Shown here piece after piece: positions 1 to 6,779 of a stretch of DNA of 64,000 bases (positions are counted from its first letter, which is position 1; each line of letters begins with the position of its first letter). The position numbers and the translations under genes were made by a program. Location: assembly GCF_017868775.1 (NCBI RefSeq), contig NZ_CP053381.1, positions 3,472,001-3,536,000 on the forward strand, read 5' to 3'. This DNA is from Billgrantia sulfidoxydans (GTDB taxonomy: Bacteria; Pseudomonadota; Gammaproteobacteria; Pseudomonadales; Halomonadaceae). The notes under the pieces were generated by a model. The model saw nothing but the letters and a program-made list of their open reading frames with translations, had not been told where the DNA came from and did not search any database.

Positions 1-2
1 TC

Positions 3-1496
3 GACCGCGGCTACATCGGCCATTGGCGGATCTCCGTGGCCGAGGCCGAAGCCGCCCTGGGCGCCGCGCTGAGCCGCTACCCCGAGCTGCCGACGGCCGC
101 CCCCGACGACGCCTTCCTCGACCTCTACTACGCCTACGTCAGCGCGCCGATGGTCGGTCGCAACCTGCTGGGCGACGAGGCCTTCTCGCGCCTGGCCGAC
201 GAACTCGCGGAAGGCCGGCAGATCCTGGCGGTCATGTCCAGTGGCCTCGTCGGTCATGTGGCGCAGGAGTTTCGCCCCCAGAGTGTCGCCGAGCGGCTGA
301 GCCTGGAACAGGGCCCGCTGGCGGTGGCGCTGCGCGACATGGACCGCCTGCCGCCCGAGGCGCCCCTGCGGGCCGAGGGCATGCCGGCCTTCCGCCAGGC
401 CCACCTGTTCGAGATGGGGGGGAGCGGCGGGTTCAACCCCGGCGCCGACGCCGACCTGGTGCTCGACCTGCCCCTGGCCAGGAACCCGCTGGTCGCGGAT
501 CGCGCCGAGTTTCGCACCGAACTGCACCTGCCCGACGAGCTCTTCGAGCCGGTAGCGGTCAGCGCTCCGCTGGCGCGCCCCACCCGGCCGGCCTGGGTGG
601 GGGTGTGGCAGGAACGCTGGCTGCAGGTCACGCTGCTGATGGCCGGCCTCACCGTGCTGAGCGTCCTGTTCGCCGGCCAGCACCGCTTCAGCCGGTATCC
701 GCGAGGGCTGCATCGCTTCCGCTGGGGGTTCCTCTTCTTCACGCTGCTCTTCATCGGCTTCTACGCCCAGGGCCAGCTCTCGGTGGTGAACGTCTTCACC
801 CTGCTGCTGGCCCTCTACGACGGCTTCGAACTCGGCCCCTTTCTGCTTGACCCGGTGCTCTTCGTGCTCTGGAGCTTCACCTTCGCGACCCTGTTCCTAT
901 GGGGTCGCGGCCTGTTCTGCGGCTGGCTGTGCCCCTTCGGGGCGATGCAGGAGATGGCCTCCTGGCTCGGCAAGCGGCTGGGACTTCGCCAGCGCAAGGT
1001 TCCCGGCGCCTGGCACCGCCGCCTGGTCTACCTCAAGTACCTGATCCTGATCGTTCTCCTCGCCACCGCCTTCCACTCCCCCACCCTGGCCGAGCGGCTG
1101 GCGGAAGTGGAGCCCTTCAAGACCAGCCTGACGCTCTACTTCTGGCGCGCCTGGCCGTTCGTGGCCTACGCCGTCGGCCTGCTGCTGGCGGGGATGGTCG
1201 TGCACAAGGTCTTCTGCCGCTACCTCTGTCCGCTGGGGGCCGGCCTGGCGATCCTCGGCCGGTTCCGCCTGTTCAGCTGGCTGACGCGCATCGAGGCCTG
1301 CGGCCAGCCCTGCCAGCTCTGCCACCAGCGCTGCGAGATCAACGCCATTCGTCGCGATGGCAGTATCGACTACGACGAATGCATACAATGCCTGGAGTGC
1401 CTGGTGATCCTGCACGATGACGACCAGTGCGTGGACAAGCGGCTGCGACGCAAACGCCGGCAGCGCGACCGGATCACCGCAGTGAACGTGGCATGA
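3..1496 (+). CDS. NosR/NirI-like membrane iron-sulfur protein, 5' truncated by window edge
   Basis: The reading frame is open from base 3, upstream of the first GTG at 36, so the gene begins outside the window. The visible 498 codons have a soluble N-terminal part, then about five or six hydrophobic segments from roughly residue 205. Two CxxxCP motifs (CGWLCPFG and CRYLCPLG) lie on cytoplasmic loops, and a C-terminal ferredoxin-like part has clustered cysteines (CGQPCQLCHQRC, CIQCLEC). This is the NosR/NirI layout: periplasmic FMN domain, here mostly off-window, then a membrane domain, then 4Fe-4S clusters, passing electrons across the inner membrane. No nos genes are visible. It converges on the pqqADE-like operon, and a role as electron donor or acceptor there is only inference. 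Confidence 0.85.
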   Translation, partial: DRGYIGHWRISVAEAEAALGAALSRYPELPTAAPDDAFLDLYYAYVSAPMVGRNLLGDEAFSRLADELAEGRQILAVMSSGLVGHVAQEFRPQSVAERLSLEQGPLAVALRDMDRLPPEAPLRAEGMPAFRQAHLFEMGGSGGFNPGADADLVLDLPLARNPLVADRAEFRTELHLPDELFEPVAVSAPLARPTRPAWVGVWQERWLQVTLLMAGLTVLSVLFAGQHRFSRYPRGLHRFRWGFLFFTLLFIGFYAQGQLSVVNVFTLLLALYDGFELGPFLLDPVLFVLWSFTFATLFLWGRGLFCGWLCPFGAMQEMASWLGKRLGLRQRKVPGAWHRRLVYLKYLILIVLLATAFHSPTLAERLAEVEPFKTSLTLYFWRAWPFVAYAVGLLLAGMVVHKVFCRYLCPLGAGLAILGRFRLFSWLTRIEACGQPCQLCHQRCEINAIRRDGSIDYDECIQCLECLVILHDDDQCVDKRLRRKRRQRDRITAVNVA

Positions 1497-1572
1497 CGCC
1501 GCGCGCCTGACACGGCTCGCCCCCGCCAGCGGGTCATGGCCTGGCCGGCCCGGGCCACGCCCGGCGCAGCCG

Positions 1573-2502
1573 TCAGCACAGCTCCCTCAGCATGCCCAGG
1601 GCCACCCGCGGCCCCTCGTAGACCAGGGCATCGTGCACCTGGACCAGGGCCGCCCCCGCCTGCAGACGCGCCTCGGCATGCGCGGCGGTCGCGATGCCGC
1701 CCACCGAGACCAGCGACACACGCCCGGCGAGGCAGGCGTGCGCCTGCGCCACCTGGCGACAGGCGAGGCGCTGGCGCAGCGGGTCATGCCACGCCGCGTA
1801 GCGCTGTGGCGTTGCCGGCGGCCCGGCATCGCTGGCGAGAATCAGCCCATCGATACCCAGCACAGCGAGGTGCGCCACGATGGCGGGGAGCGGCGAATCG
1901 AGCGTGAGCCGCAGCTTGACGGCCAAGGGCAGGCAGCGACCGGCCTGTGCCGCCAGCCGATCGCGCCGCTCGACGAGCGCAGCCAGCAGGCTCTCCAACT
2001 CGCCTAGCCGTGGGGGCTGTGTCAGCGCGTGAGCCTGGGGACTCCCCAGGTTGATCACCGCATAGTCCGCCGCGTGCCAGGCGGCGGCGAGCCCGGCAAG
2101 ATAGGCCGGGGCCGCCTGCGCCAGGTCGCAGCGCGGCGGCAGGCCCAGGTTGAAGCCGATGACGAGGCGCGAGGCCTGGGGCGGCCGCGGCCCGAGGCTG
2201 AGCGCACTCGCCTGCCGTGGCGTCAGCGAGCCGAGCTCGAGGCAACCGAACCCCAGGGCCTGGGCCCGCCATCCCAGCCGCCCCCAACGGTCGAAGCCGG
2301 CGGCAATCCCCAGCGGATTGGCAAATCCCAGCCCCATGGCGTGCACCGTTGCCGGCGCACGCCTCCCGTCCGACCGTGCCGGCGAGGCGAGCCAGTGGGC
2401 GGCCAGCTGCGCACGGGCGTAGGCGACGCCACGCCCCAGGCGCGGCGCTTGCCGCATCAAGGCGGTCATGAGGCATCGCGACACGCCGGCGCTGCCAGGC
2501 AC
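1573..2502 (-). CDS. Dihydroorotate dehydrogenase-like flavoprotein, divergent paralogue
   Basis: The 309-residue protein follows the class 2 PyrD pattern: GIAAGFD at about 65-71, GSLTPR at 91-96, INLGSP at 150-155, AVKL at 194-197 and the FMN-phosphate loop SVGGI at 266-270. The candidate base serine before proline (Ser154) is kept. Compared with E. coli PyrD from memory, the segment holding Asn111 is shortened, Asn177 is Gln156 and Asn246 is Ser224. These are orotate contacts, so I infer that the substrate is not dihydroorotate. The frame starts at a GTG 5 bases after the SerC-like stop; an ATG at 2469 is an alternative start. It is the last gene of the pqqA-D-E-like operon and could supply a flavin oxidation step. 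Confidence 0.72.
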   Translation of the reverse strand: MPGSAGVSRCLMTALMRQAPRLGRGVAYARAQLAAHWLASPARSDGRRAPATVHAMGLGFANPLGIAAGFDRWGRLGWRAQALGFGCLELGSLTPRQASALSLGPRPPQASRLVIGFNLGLPPRCDLAQAAPAYLAGLAAAWHAADYAVINLGSPQAHALTQPPRLGELESLLAALVERRDRLAAQAGRCLPLAVKLRLTLDSPLPAIVAHLAVLGIDGLILASDAGPPATPQRYAAWHDPLRQRLACRQVAQAHACLAGRVSLVSVGGIATAAHAEARLQAGAALVQVHDALVYEGPRVALGMLRELC

Positions 2503-2507
2503 GACGA

Positions 2508-3617
2508 CTATCCGCAGCGCCTGCGCGACCGGCCATGGCGCGCGGCAAACGCCGCCATGAAGGCGATCAGCGCCTCGACCCCGGCTTCGGGCATGGCGTT
2601 GTAGAGGCTGGCACGCAGTCCGCCCACGGCGGCATGGCCCTGCAGGTTGAGCAGCCCCTGGCGGCGCGCCTGAGCGACGAACTCAGCAGTCAGCGACGGC
2701 ACGGCGAGGTGGAAGCAGACATTCATGCGCGAGCGGTCGGCGACCCGCTGCGCACAGGCGTAGAAGTCGCTGGCGTCGATGAAGGCATAGAGCGCCTCGC
2801 TCTTGCGCCGGTTGCGCGCGGCCATCGCGCCCAGGCCGCCCTGCGAGCGCAGCCAGCGAAAGACCAGCCCGGCCAGGTAGATCGCCTGGGTCGGCGGCGT
2901 ATTGAAGCGGTTGTCGCTGTCGACCTGGACGCGGTAGCTGAACGCGGTGGGGCACGCCGGCCAGGCCGCTCGCAACAGGTCATCGCGGATGATGACGAGG
3001 GTCAACCCGGCAGGGCCGATGTTCTTCTGGGCGCCGGCGTAGATCACGCCGAAGCGCTCGATGTCGAGCGGGCGGGAGAGGAAGTCGGAGGTCATGTCGG
3101 CGACCAGCGGTACGCCCCGCGTGTCGGGCAGGCGGTGGTAGGCCAGCCCGTCGGCGGTCTCGTTGCTGGTGATGTGGCAATACCCGGCCCCGGGGTCGAG
3201 ACGCCAATGCCGGCGGCACGGCAGCCGGCGGTAGCCGTACCGGGCACCGCTGGCGGCCACGTTGACCGGCACGTAGCGCCGGGCCTCGGCGATCGCCTTG
3301 CGCGACCAGTGGCCGCTGTCGACGTAGTCCGCCCGGCCATCCGGCGGCAGCAGGTTCATCGGCAGCAGCGAGAACTGGGTCGAGGCCCCGCCCGGCAGGA
3401 ACAGCACCCGGTAGTTCGGCGGCAGGCCGACCAGTTCGCGCAGGTCGCGCCGCGCCTGATCCGCGATGTCCTGGAACGCCTCCCCCGTGAACGGCATCTC
3501 GAGGATCGACATGCCGCTGCGGCGGCAGTCGAGCAGCTCCCGCTGGGCCTCCAGCAGCACCTCCTGCGGCATGACACCGGGGCCCGCGGCAAAGTTGTAG
3601 ACCGCCGAGGCGTGCAT
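2508..3617 (-). CDS. SerC-like PLP aminotransferase with altered substrate pocket
   Basis: The 369-residue protein aligns along its full length with phosphoserine aminotransferase: N-terminal YNFAAGPGVMP, PLP lysine Lys198 in AGAQKNIGPAG, FNTPPT at 238-243, SRMNV at 296-300 and VGGLRAS at 331-337. The residues that bind the substrate phosphate in E. coli SerC are changed: His41 is Phe43, Arg42 is Thr44, Arg77 is Ser79 and Arg329 is Ala329. The alpha-carboxylate arginine (Arg335) is kept. I infer a PLP transaminase acting on a substrate without phosphate. It starts 10 bases after the PuuD-like gene and ends 5 bases before the flavoprotein gene, inside the pqqADE-like operon. Housekeeping serine synthesis is the less likely alternative. 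Confidence 0.82.
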   Translation of the reverse strand: MHASAVYNFAAGPGVMPQEVLLEAQRELLDCRRSGMSILEMPFTGEAFQDIADQARRDLRELVGLPPNYRVLFLPGGASTQFSLLPMNLLPPDGRADYVDSGHWSRKAIAEARRYVPVNVAASGARYGYRRLPCRRHWRLDPGAGYCHITSNETADGLAYHRLPDTRGVPLVADMTSDFLSRPLDIERFGVIYAGAQKNIGPAGLTLVIIRDDLLRAAWPACPTAFSYRVQVDSDNRFNTPPTQAIYLAGLVFRWLRSQGGLGAMAARNRRKSEALYAFIDASDFYACAQRVADRSRMNVCFHLAVPSLTAEFVAQARRQGLLNLQGHAAVGGLRASLYNAMPEAGVEALIAFMAAFAARHGRSRRRCG

Positions 3618-3627
3618 CGCGGTGCGC

Positions 3628-4131
3628 CTAGAAGAGCTGCAGGCCGTGACCGCTGGCCAGCATCAGGAACAGCAGCGGTATCGACAGGATGGTATTGGTC
3701 CGTGACGACAGGAAGGTGATGCGCGAGCAGCGCACCCGCTCCTCCATCGGCGCGGGTACGAAGCCGAGCACCTTCTTCTGGTGCGGCCAGAGCACCAGCC
3801 ACAGGTTGAGCAGCATCAGCGTGCCGATCCAGGCGCCCATGCCGATCACCGCCAGCGGCCCCTGCAGCAGCAGCGCGTCCGGCAGCCAGCCGCGCTGCCA
3901 CAGCATGGCCATGCCGGACGCCCAGACCACGATCGAAGCGTAGCGAAAGGTGCCGTGCTCGCGCTGCATCCGCGCCTCGAGATCGGCGCTGCGCGACGGC
4001 TCGTCGCGCTGCCCGCCGAGCGGCATGAAGGTCGGTTGCTTCACGACGTTGGCGTAGTTGTGCCCGATCCAGACCAGGGCGAACAGCAGGTGCGACCAGC
4101 GCAGCAGCAGGTCGAGGAACGAGGCGATCAT
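3628..4131 (-). CDS. PuuD-like integral membrane protein
   Basis: The protein has 167 residues with about four transmembrane segments: near 5-25 (RWSHLLFALVWIGHNY), 65-80, 92-113 (WIGTLMLLNLWLVLWPHQKK) and the C-terminal 20 residues. The WSH...WIG and LNLWLVLWPHQK patterns recall the membrane part of urate-hydroxylase PuuD/DUF989 proteins, which are far longer and carry a C-terminal cytochrome c. That domain is absent here. His14, His24 and His59 are possible heme or quinone ligands, which is speculative. TAGGAG lies just upstream of the ATG. The gene sits between the 30-residue peptide and the SerC-like gene, so a membrane redox partner of the pqqADE-like pathway is plausible. The function is not known. 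Confidence 0.6.
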   Translation of the reverse strand: MIASFLDLLLRWSHLLFALVWIGHNYANVVKQPTFMPLGGQRDEPSRSADLEARMQREHGTFRYASIVVWASGMAMLWQRGWLPDALLLQGPLAVIGMGAWIGTLMLLNLWLVLWPHQKKVLGFVPAPMEERVRCSRITFLSSRTNTILSIPLLFLMLASGHGLQLF

Positions 4132-4177
4132 GGCGGACTCCTATTCCGTTGAGGCGTCACACAGGGACGCGAAGGGC

Positions 4178-4270
4178 CTAGACCAGCATGCGCAGCCAAA
4201 GATAGAGCACGGCCGTCAGGGCGATGCCGGCCGACAGAGTCCCGGCCAGCGAGTCATGGGGCAGCCTCAT
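4178..4270 (-). CDS. 30-residue single-span membrane peptide
   Basis: This is a short frame, MRLPHDSLAGTLSAG followed by IALTAVLYLWLRMLV and a TAG stop. Its ATG overlaps the pqqE-paralogue TGA as ATGA, the usual sign of translational coupling. A strong GGAGGAGAG ribosome site lies a few bases before the ATG, within the end of pqqE. The last 18 or so residues form one hydrophobic helix ended by an arginine. The next gene, a PuuD-like membrane protein, begins 46 bases later. A small accessory subunit of that membrane protein is the natural guess. I recognise no family. Confidence 0.6.
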   Translation of the reverse strand: MRLPHDSLAGTLSAGIALTAVLYLWLRMLV

Positions 4271-5406
4271 GCGCCTCTCCTCCCGGAGGCCAGGCCGCCC
4301 TGCCGGGCGATGAGTTCGCCCCGTCCACCCACTGCCTGCGACTGGGCGATGGCCTGCTGGATCACGCCATGATGCGGCGACTTGCTGCAGGCCGGGTCCG
4401 CGTTGGCGGCGTCGCCGGTGAGCAGCAGCGCCTGGCAGCGGCAGCCGCCGAAGTCGCGCTCGCGCTCGTCGCAGCTACGGCAGGGCTCCTTCATCCACTC
4501 GTCGCCCCGGTACTTGCGGAAGGTGGGCGATTCCCGCCACAGCCATTCGAGGCTGTGCTCGCGCACGGTCGGGAACGCTAGCGTCTCCAGGGTGCGCGCC
4601 TGCGAGCAGGGCAGCGCCGCCCCGTCCGGGGCGATGGTCAGGTGGATCGAGCCCCAGCCGTTCATGCACGCCTTGGGACGGCCTTCGTAGTAGTCGGGGA
4701 TGACGAAGAAGATGGTCATCGAGCCCCCCAGCCGGCGGCGCGCCTTGGCGACCTCGGCCTCGGCCCAGGCCAGCTCCTCGCGAGTGGGCAGCAGGCGGTC
4801 GCGGTTGAGCAGCGCCCAGTTGTAGTACTGGACGTTGGCCAGCTCCAGGTACTCCATGCCCAGCGAGCTGGCCAGCTCGATGATCTCGGGAATCTGGGCG
4901 ATGTTGTGGCGGGTGATCGGTACGTTGAGCACCATGGGAAAACCGTGGGCCTTTATCTCGCGCGCCATGGCCAGCTTGCGATCGAAGCTGTTCACCCCCG
5001 CGAGCCAGTTCGCCGTCTGCCGGTCGCTGGACTGAAAGCCCAATTGGATATGCTTGAGCCCCGCCTCCTTCAGCGCTGCCAGGCGGCGTGAGGTCAAGCC
5101 GATGCCCGAGGTGATCAGGTTGGTGTAGTAACCCAGGTCGTTGGCCTCGGCCACCAGCGCCTCCAGGTCCTTGCGCAGCGTCGGCTCGCCACCGGAGAAA
5201 CCGATCTGCATCGCCCCCAGATCGCGGGCCTCACGCATCACCCGCTTCCACTCGGCGGTGCTCAGCTCCTCCTCGCCGTAGCGCTCGAAATCCACCGGAT
5301 TGCTGCAGAAAACGCACTTGAGCGGGCAACGATAGGTGAGTTCCAGCAAGACCCAGATGGGCTTGCCCTCACCGTCGAGGCTCGGCACGGATCCAACCCT
5401 TGTCAT
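4267..5406 (-). CDS. pqqE: PqqE-type radical SAM/SPASM peptide cyclase, second copy
   Basis: The 379-residue protein has the radical-SAM motif CPLKCVFC (Cys27, Cys31, Cys34), GFSGGEP as the SAM glycine motif, and a C-terminal SPASM region with clustered cysteines (CRSCDERERDFGGCRC). PqqE forms the carbon-carbon bond between the Glu and Tyr side chains of PqqA held by PqqD. The start at 5406 (MTRVGSV) overlaps the pqqD paralogue by 38 bases, and no further upstream start fits the family length. It ends in an ATGA overlap with the 30-residue peptide gene. It is a clear paralogue of the pqqE at 17632-18783, with the same LELTYRCPL core and TNLITSG motif, but is encoded away from any pqqB or pqqC. 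Confidence 0.9.
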   Translation of the reverse strand: MTRVGSVPSLDGEGKPIWVLLELTYRCPLKCVFCSNPVDFERYGEEELSTAEWKRVMREARDLGAMQIGFSGGEPTLRKDLEALVAEANDLGYYTNLITSGIGLTSRRLAALKEAGLKHIQLGFQSSDRQTANWLAGVNSFDRKLAMAREIKAHGFPMVLNVPITRHNIAQIPEIIELASSLGMEYLELANVQYYNWALLNRDRLLPTREELAWAEAEVAKARRRLGGSMTIFFVIPDYYEGRPKACMNGWGSIHLTIAPDGAALPCSQARTLETLAFPTVREHSLEWLWRESPTFRKYRGDEWMKEPCRSCDERERDFGGCRCQALLLTGDAANADPACSKSPHHGVIQQAIAQSQAVGGRGELIARQGGLASGRRGA

Positions 5407-5668
5407 GGGCCACCTCCAGAAACTTGACGACGCCCTCGGCAACGGTATCGCGCTTGGCGTCGTAGCATGTGGCGAGCGCATCGATCATCGCCGTCACGGT
5501 GGTATCGCCGTCGCAATGCGCGAGGATACGACCACCGGTCTCGTTCAGCTTGACGATGCCTTCGGGGTAAAGCAGGACGTGGGCATCCTGGGACGCTTCC
5601 CAGCGAAAGAGGAACGTCGGGTGGATCGAATAGCAAGCCGCCATGTCGATGCTCGATTGGTCAGTCAT
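5369..5668 (-). CDS. pqqD: PqqD-like peptide chaperone, second copy
   Basis: The protein is 99 residues, close to the usual PqqD length of about 90. It shows the family pattern [19 protein letters not shown] at 19-37 followed by LNETGGRIL and a C-terminal helix ending GWIRAEP. PqqD is a winged-helix RiPP recognition element that presents the PqqA peptide to PqqE. The gene follows the pqqA paralogue after a 90-base gap containing a stem-loop and overlaps pqqE by 38 bases. The matching DNA segment in the complete operon is 18776-19051, and the two proteins share HVLLYPEG and LN.(T/S)(G/A)G.IL. It probably partners the adjacent pqqA and pqqE copies rather than those of the complete operon. Confidence 0.9.
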   Translation of the reverse strand: MTDQSSIDMAACYSIHPTFLFRWEASQDAHVLLYPEGIVKLNETGGRILAHCDGDTTVTAMIDALATCYDAKRDTVAEGVVKFLEVAHDKGWIRAEPRR

Positions 5669-5722
5669 CGTCTCCTCCCCTGCCCTTTGCTCTTGCGGAC
5701 CTGCCCGTTTCGTCTCAGAAAA

Positions 5723-5748
5723 GCGGGAGTGGCGCCTGCCATTCCCGC
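5723..5748 (-). terminator. Stem-loop attenuator between the pqqA and pqqD paralogues
   Basis: An 11-bp inverted repeat, GCGGGAGTGGC (5723-5733) against GCCATTCCCGC (5738-5748), has one G-T wobble and a 4-base loop. Read on the minus strand the hairpin is followed by TTTT (5719-5722). It starts 11 bases after the pqqA-like stop. A weak intrinsic terminator here would give more precursor message than enzyme message, as expected for a peptide consumed one molecule per product. Confidence 0.6.
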
Positions 5749-5758
5749 CCGGTCTCGA

Positions 5759-5833
5759 TCAGCGAACGTAGACGTAGGCCGTCACTTCGAAGCCCAGACG
5801 CAAGTCGCAGAATGCCGGATCAACCCATTGCAT
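5759..5833 (-). CDS. pqqA: PqqA-like precursor peptide, second copy
   Basis: The 24-residue frame has the PqqA core [11 protein letters not shown], with the Glu-x3-Tyr pair at Glu16 and Tyr20 that PqqE cross-links. It is followed by VYVR, which adds a second tyrosine at Tyr22, and the leader carries Cys9 where the other copy has Arg. The copy at 20885-20956 has [10 protein letters not shown] and ends IANR. A GGGAGG ribosome site precedes the ATG. The gene is first in the minus-strand operon. The divergent leader and tail next to dedicated pqqD and pqqE copies suggest a matched precursor. It could still simply make PQQ using pqqB and pqqC in trans. Confidence 0.85.
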   Translation of the reverse strand: MQWVDPAFCDLRLGFEVTAYVYVR

Positions 5834-6110
5834 GGCGCACCTCCCATGATGCGATTCGTTGTCTGCAACGACAGTGTTGCCTTATCGAGGCTAGGCGGGT
5901 CGCCGCGCCCCTGGAATGGCACTTTGGCCGCGTCCCGTTACTCCTTTCGTACTGATTTTGAACTAGTTTTTGTGAAATCACGGCGCTACGCAGGGTAATT
6001 GACCCCACTCAAGGAAGCTTGGCTTGGCACTTGCCTGCCGGCGTTTTCGGGCGGCAACGGCGCACGCACGGGGGGCAGCGAGGGGGAACCGTCACCCGGC
6101 GGCACGCGGG
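5834..6110. promoter_or_regulatory. Intergenic region upstream of the pqqA paralogue
   Basis: This 277-base stretch lies between the pqqA-like gene and the ABC ATPase stop, both on the minus strand. I find no gene. The part around 5940-5985 is noticeably less GC-rich than its surroundings and is the likely promoter zone for the pqqA-like operon, but I cannot assign convincing -35 and -10 boxes. The remainder (6000-6110) is GC-rich, with no clear terminator for the ABC operon. Confidence 0.4.
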
Positions 6111-6779
6111 TCAGAGGGGGTCGGCCAGGCGCGACAGGGTCTGCACCACCGCGGCCCGATCGCTGTCCTGCGCGAGCCGCTCGTCCCAGCGCAGCTGCGC
6201 CGGCCGACCGTCGAGATACCAGACCCGGTTGGCCAGGCGCGCCGCATCCTGCGCGTCGTGGGTCACGCAGATCATCGCCATCTGCGGGTGCTGCTCCAGC
6301 AGCGCGCCGAGACATGCGCGCAGCGCCTGCGCCCGGCGCGAATCGAGCGAGGCGAAGGGCTCGTCGAGCAGCAGCAGGTCGGGCTCGACGGCCAGGCAGC
6401 GTGCCAGCGCCGCCCGGCGCGCCATGCCCAGCGACAGCTGGTCGGGCAGGTCGTCGCCGTGGCCGGCCAGGTCGACCCGGGCCAGCAGCGTGTCGACGTC
6501 CTCCGGGGCGGCGCCGACCAGGAGCAGGTTCTGACGCAGCGTGCGCCACGGCAGCAGTCGGTGCTCCTGGAACAGGTAGCCGATTCGCAGCGCGGCCTCG
6601 CGCGTCACGCCGCCACCCGAGGAGGGAGCATCCAGGCCGGCGATGAGGTTGAGCAACGTGGTCTTGCCGCTGCCCGAGGGACCCAGCAGGCAGATGCGGT
6701 CACCCGCGGCGACACGCAGGGAGAGACGGCCGAGAATCGTCCGAGGCGTGCCGTGGCGGGTGACGTCCAGCTCAAGCAT
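6111..6779 (-). CDS. ABC transporter ATPase, nitrate/taurine family
   Basis: The 222-residue nucleotide-binding subunit has Walker A GPSGSGKTT at about 34-42, a Q-loop (GYLFQEHRLLPW), the signature helix (LSLGMARRAALARCLA), Walker B LLLLDEPF and the switch histidine in CVTHDAQDAARLA. This is the layout of SsuB/TauB/NrtD-type importers. It is the third gene of a minus-strand operon: binding protein, permease (overlapping GTGA), ATPase (8-base overlap). It energises uptake of a small, probably anionic or aromatic, solute that cannot be named from sequence. Confidence 0.92.
   Translation of the reverse strand: MLELDVTRHGTPRTILGRLSLRVAAGDRICLLGPSGSGKTTLLNLIAGLDAPSSGGGVTREAALRIGYLFQEHRLLPWRTLRQNLLLVGAAPEDVDTLLARVDLAGHGDDLPDQLSLGMARRAALARCLAVEPDLLLLDEPFASLDSRRAQALRACLGALLEQHPQMAMICVTHDAQDAARLANRVWYLDGRPAQLRWDERLAQDSDRAAVVQTLSRLADPL

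Noticed and set aside
1573..3617. Reading the SerC-like and PyrD-like genes as ordinary serine and pyrimidine synthesis genes
   Set aside because: Substrate-contact residues are replaced in both, and the two genes sit in a tight operon behind pqqADE-like genes.
4267..5481. pqqE paralogue starting at 5481
   Set aside because: The extra 25 residues overlap pqqD deeply and have no family similarity; the ATG at 5406 gives a normal length.
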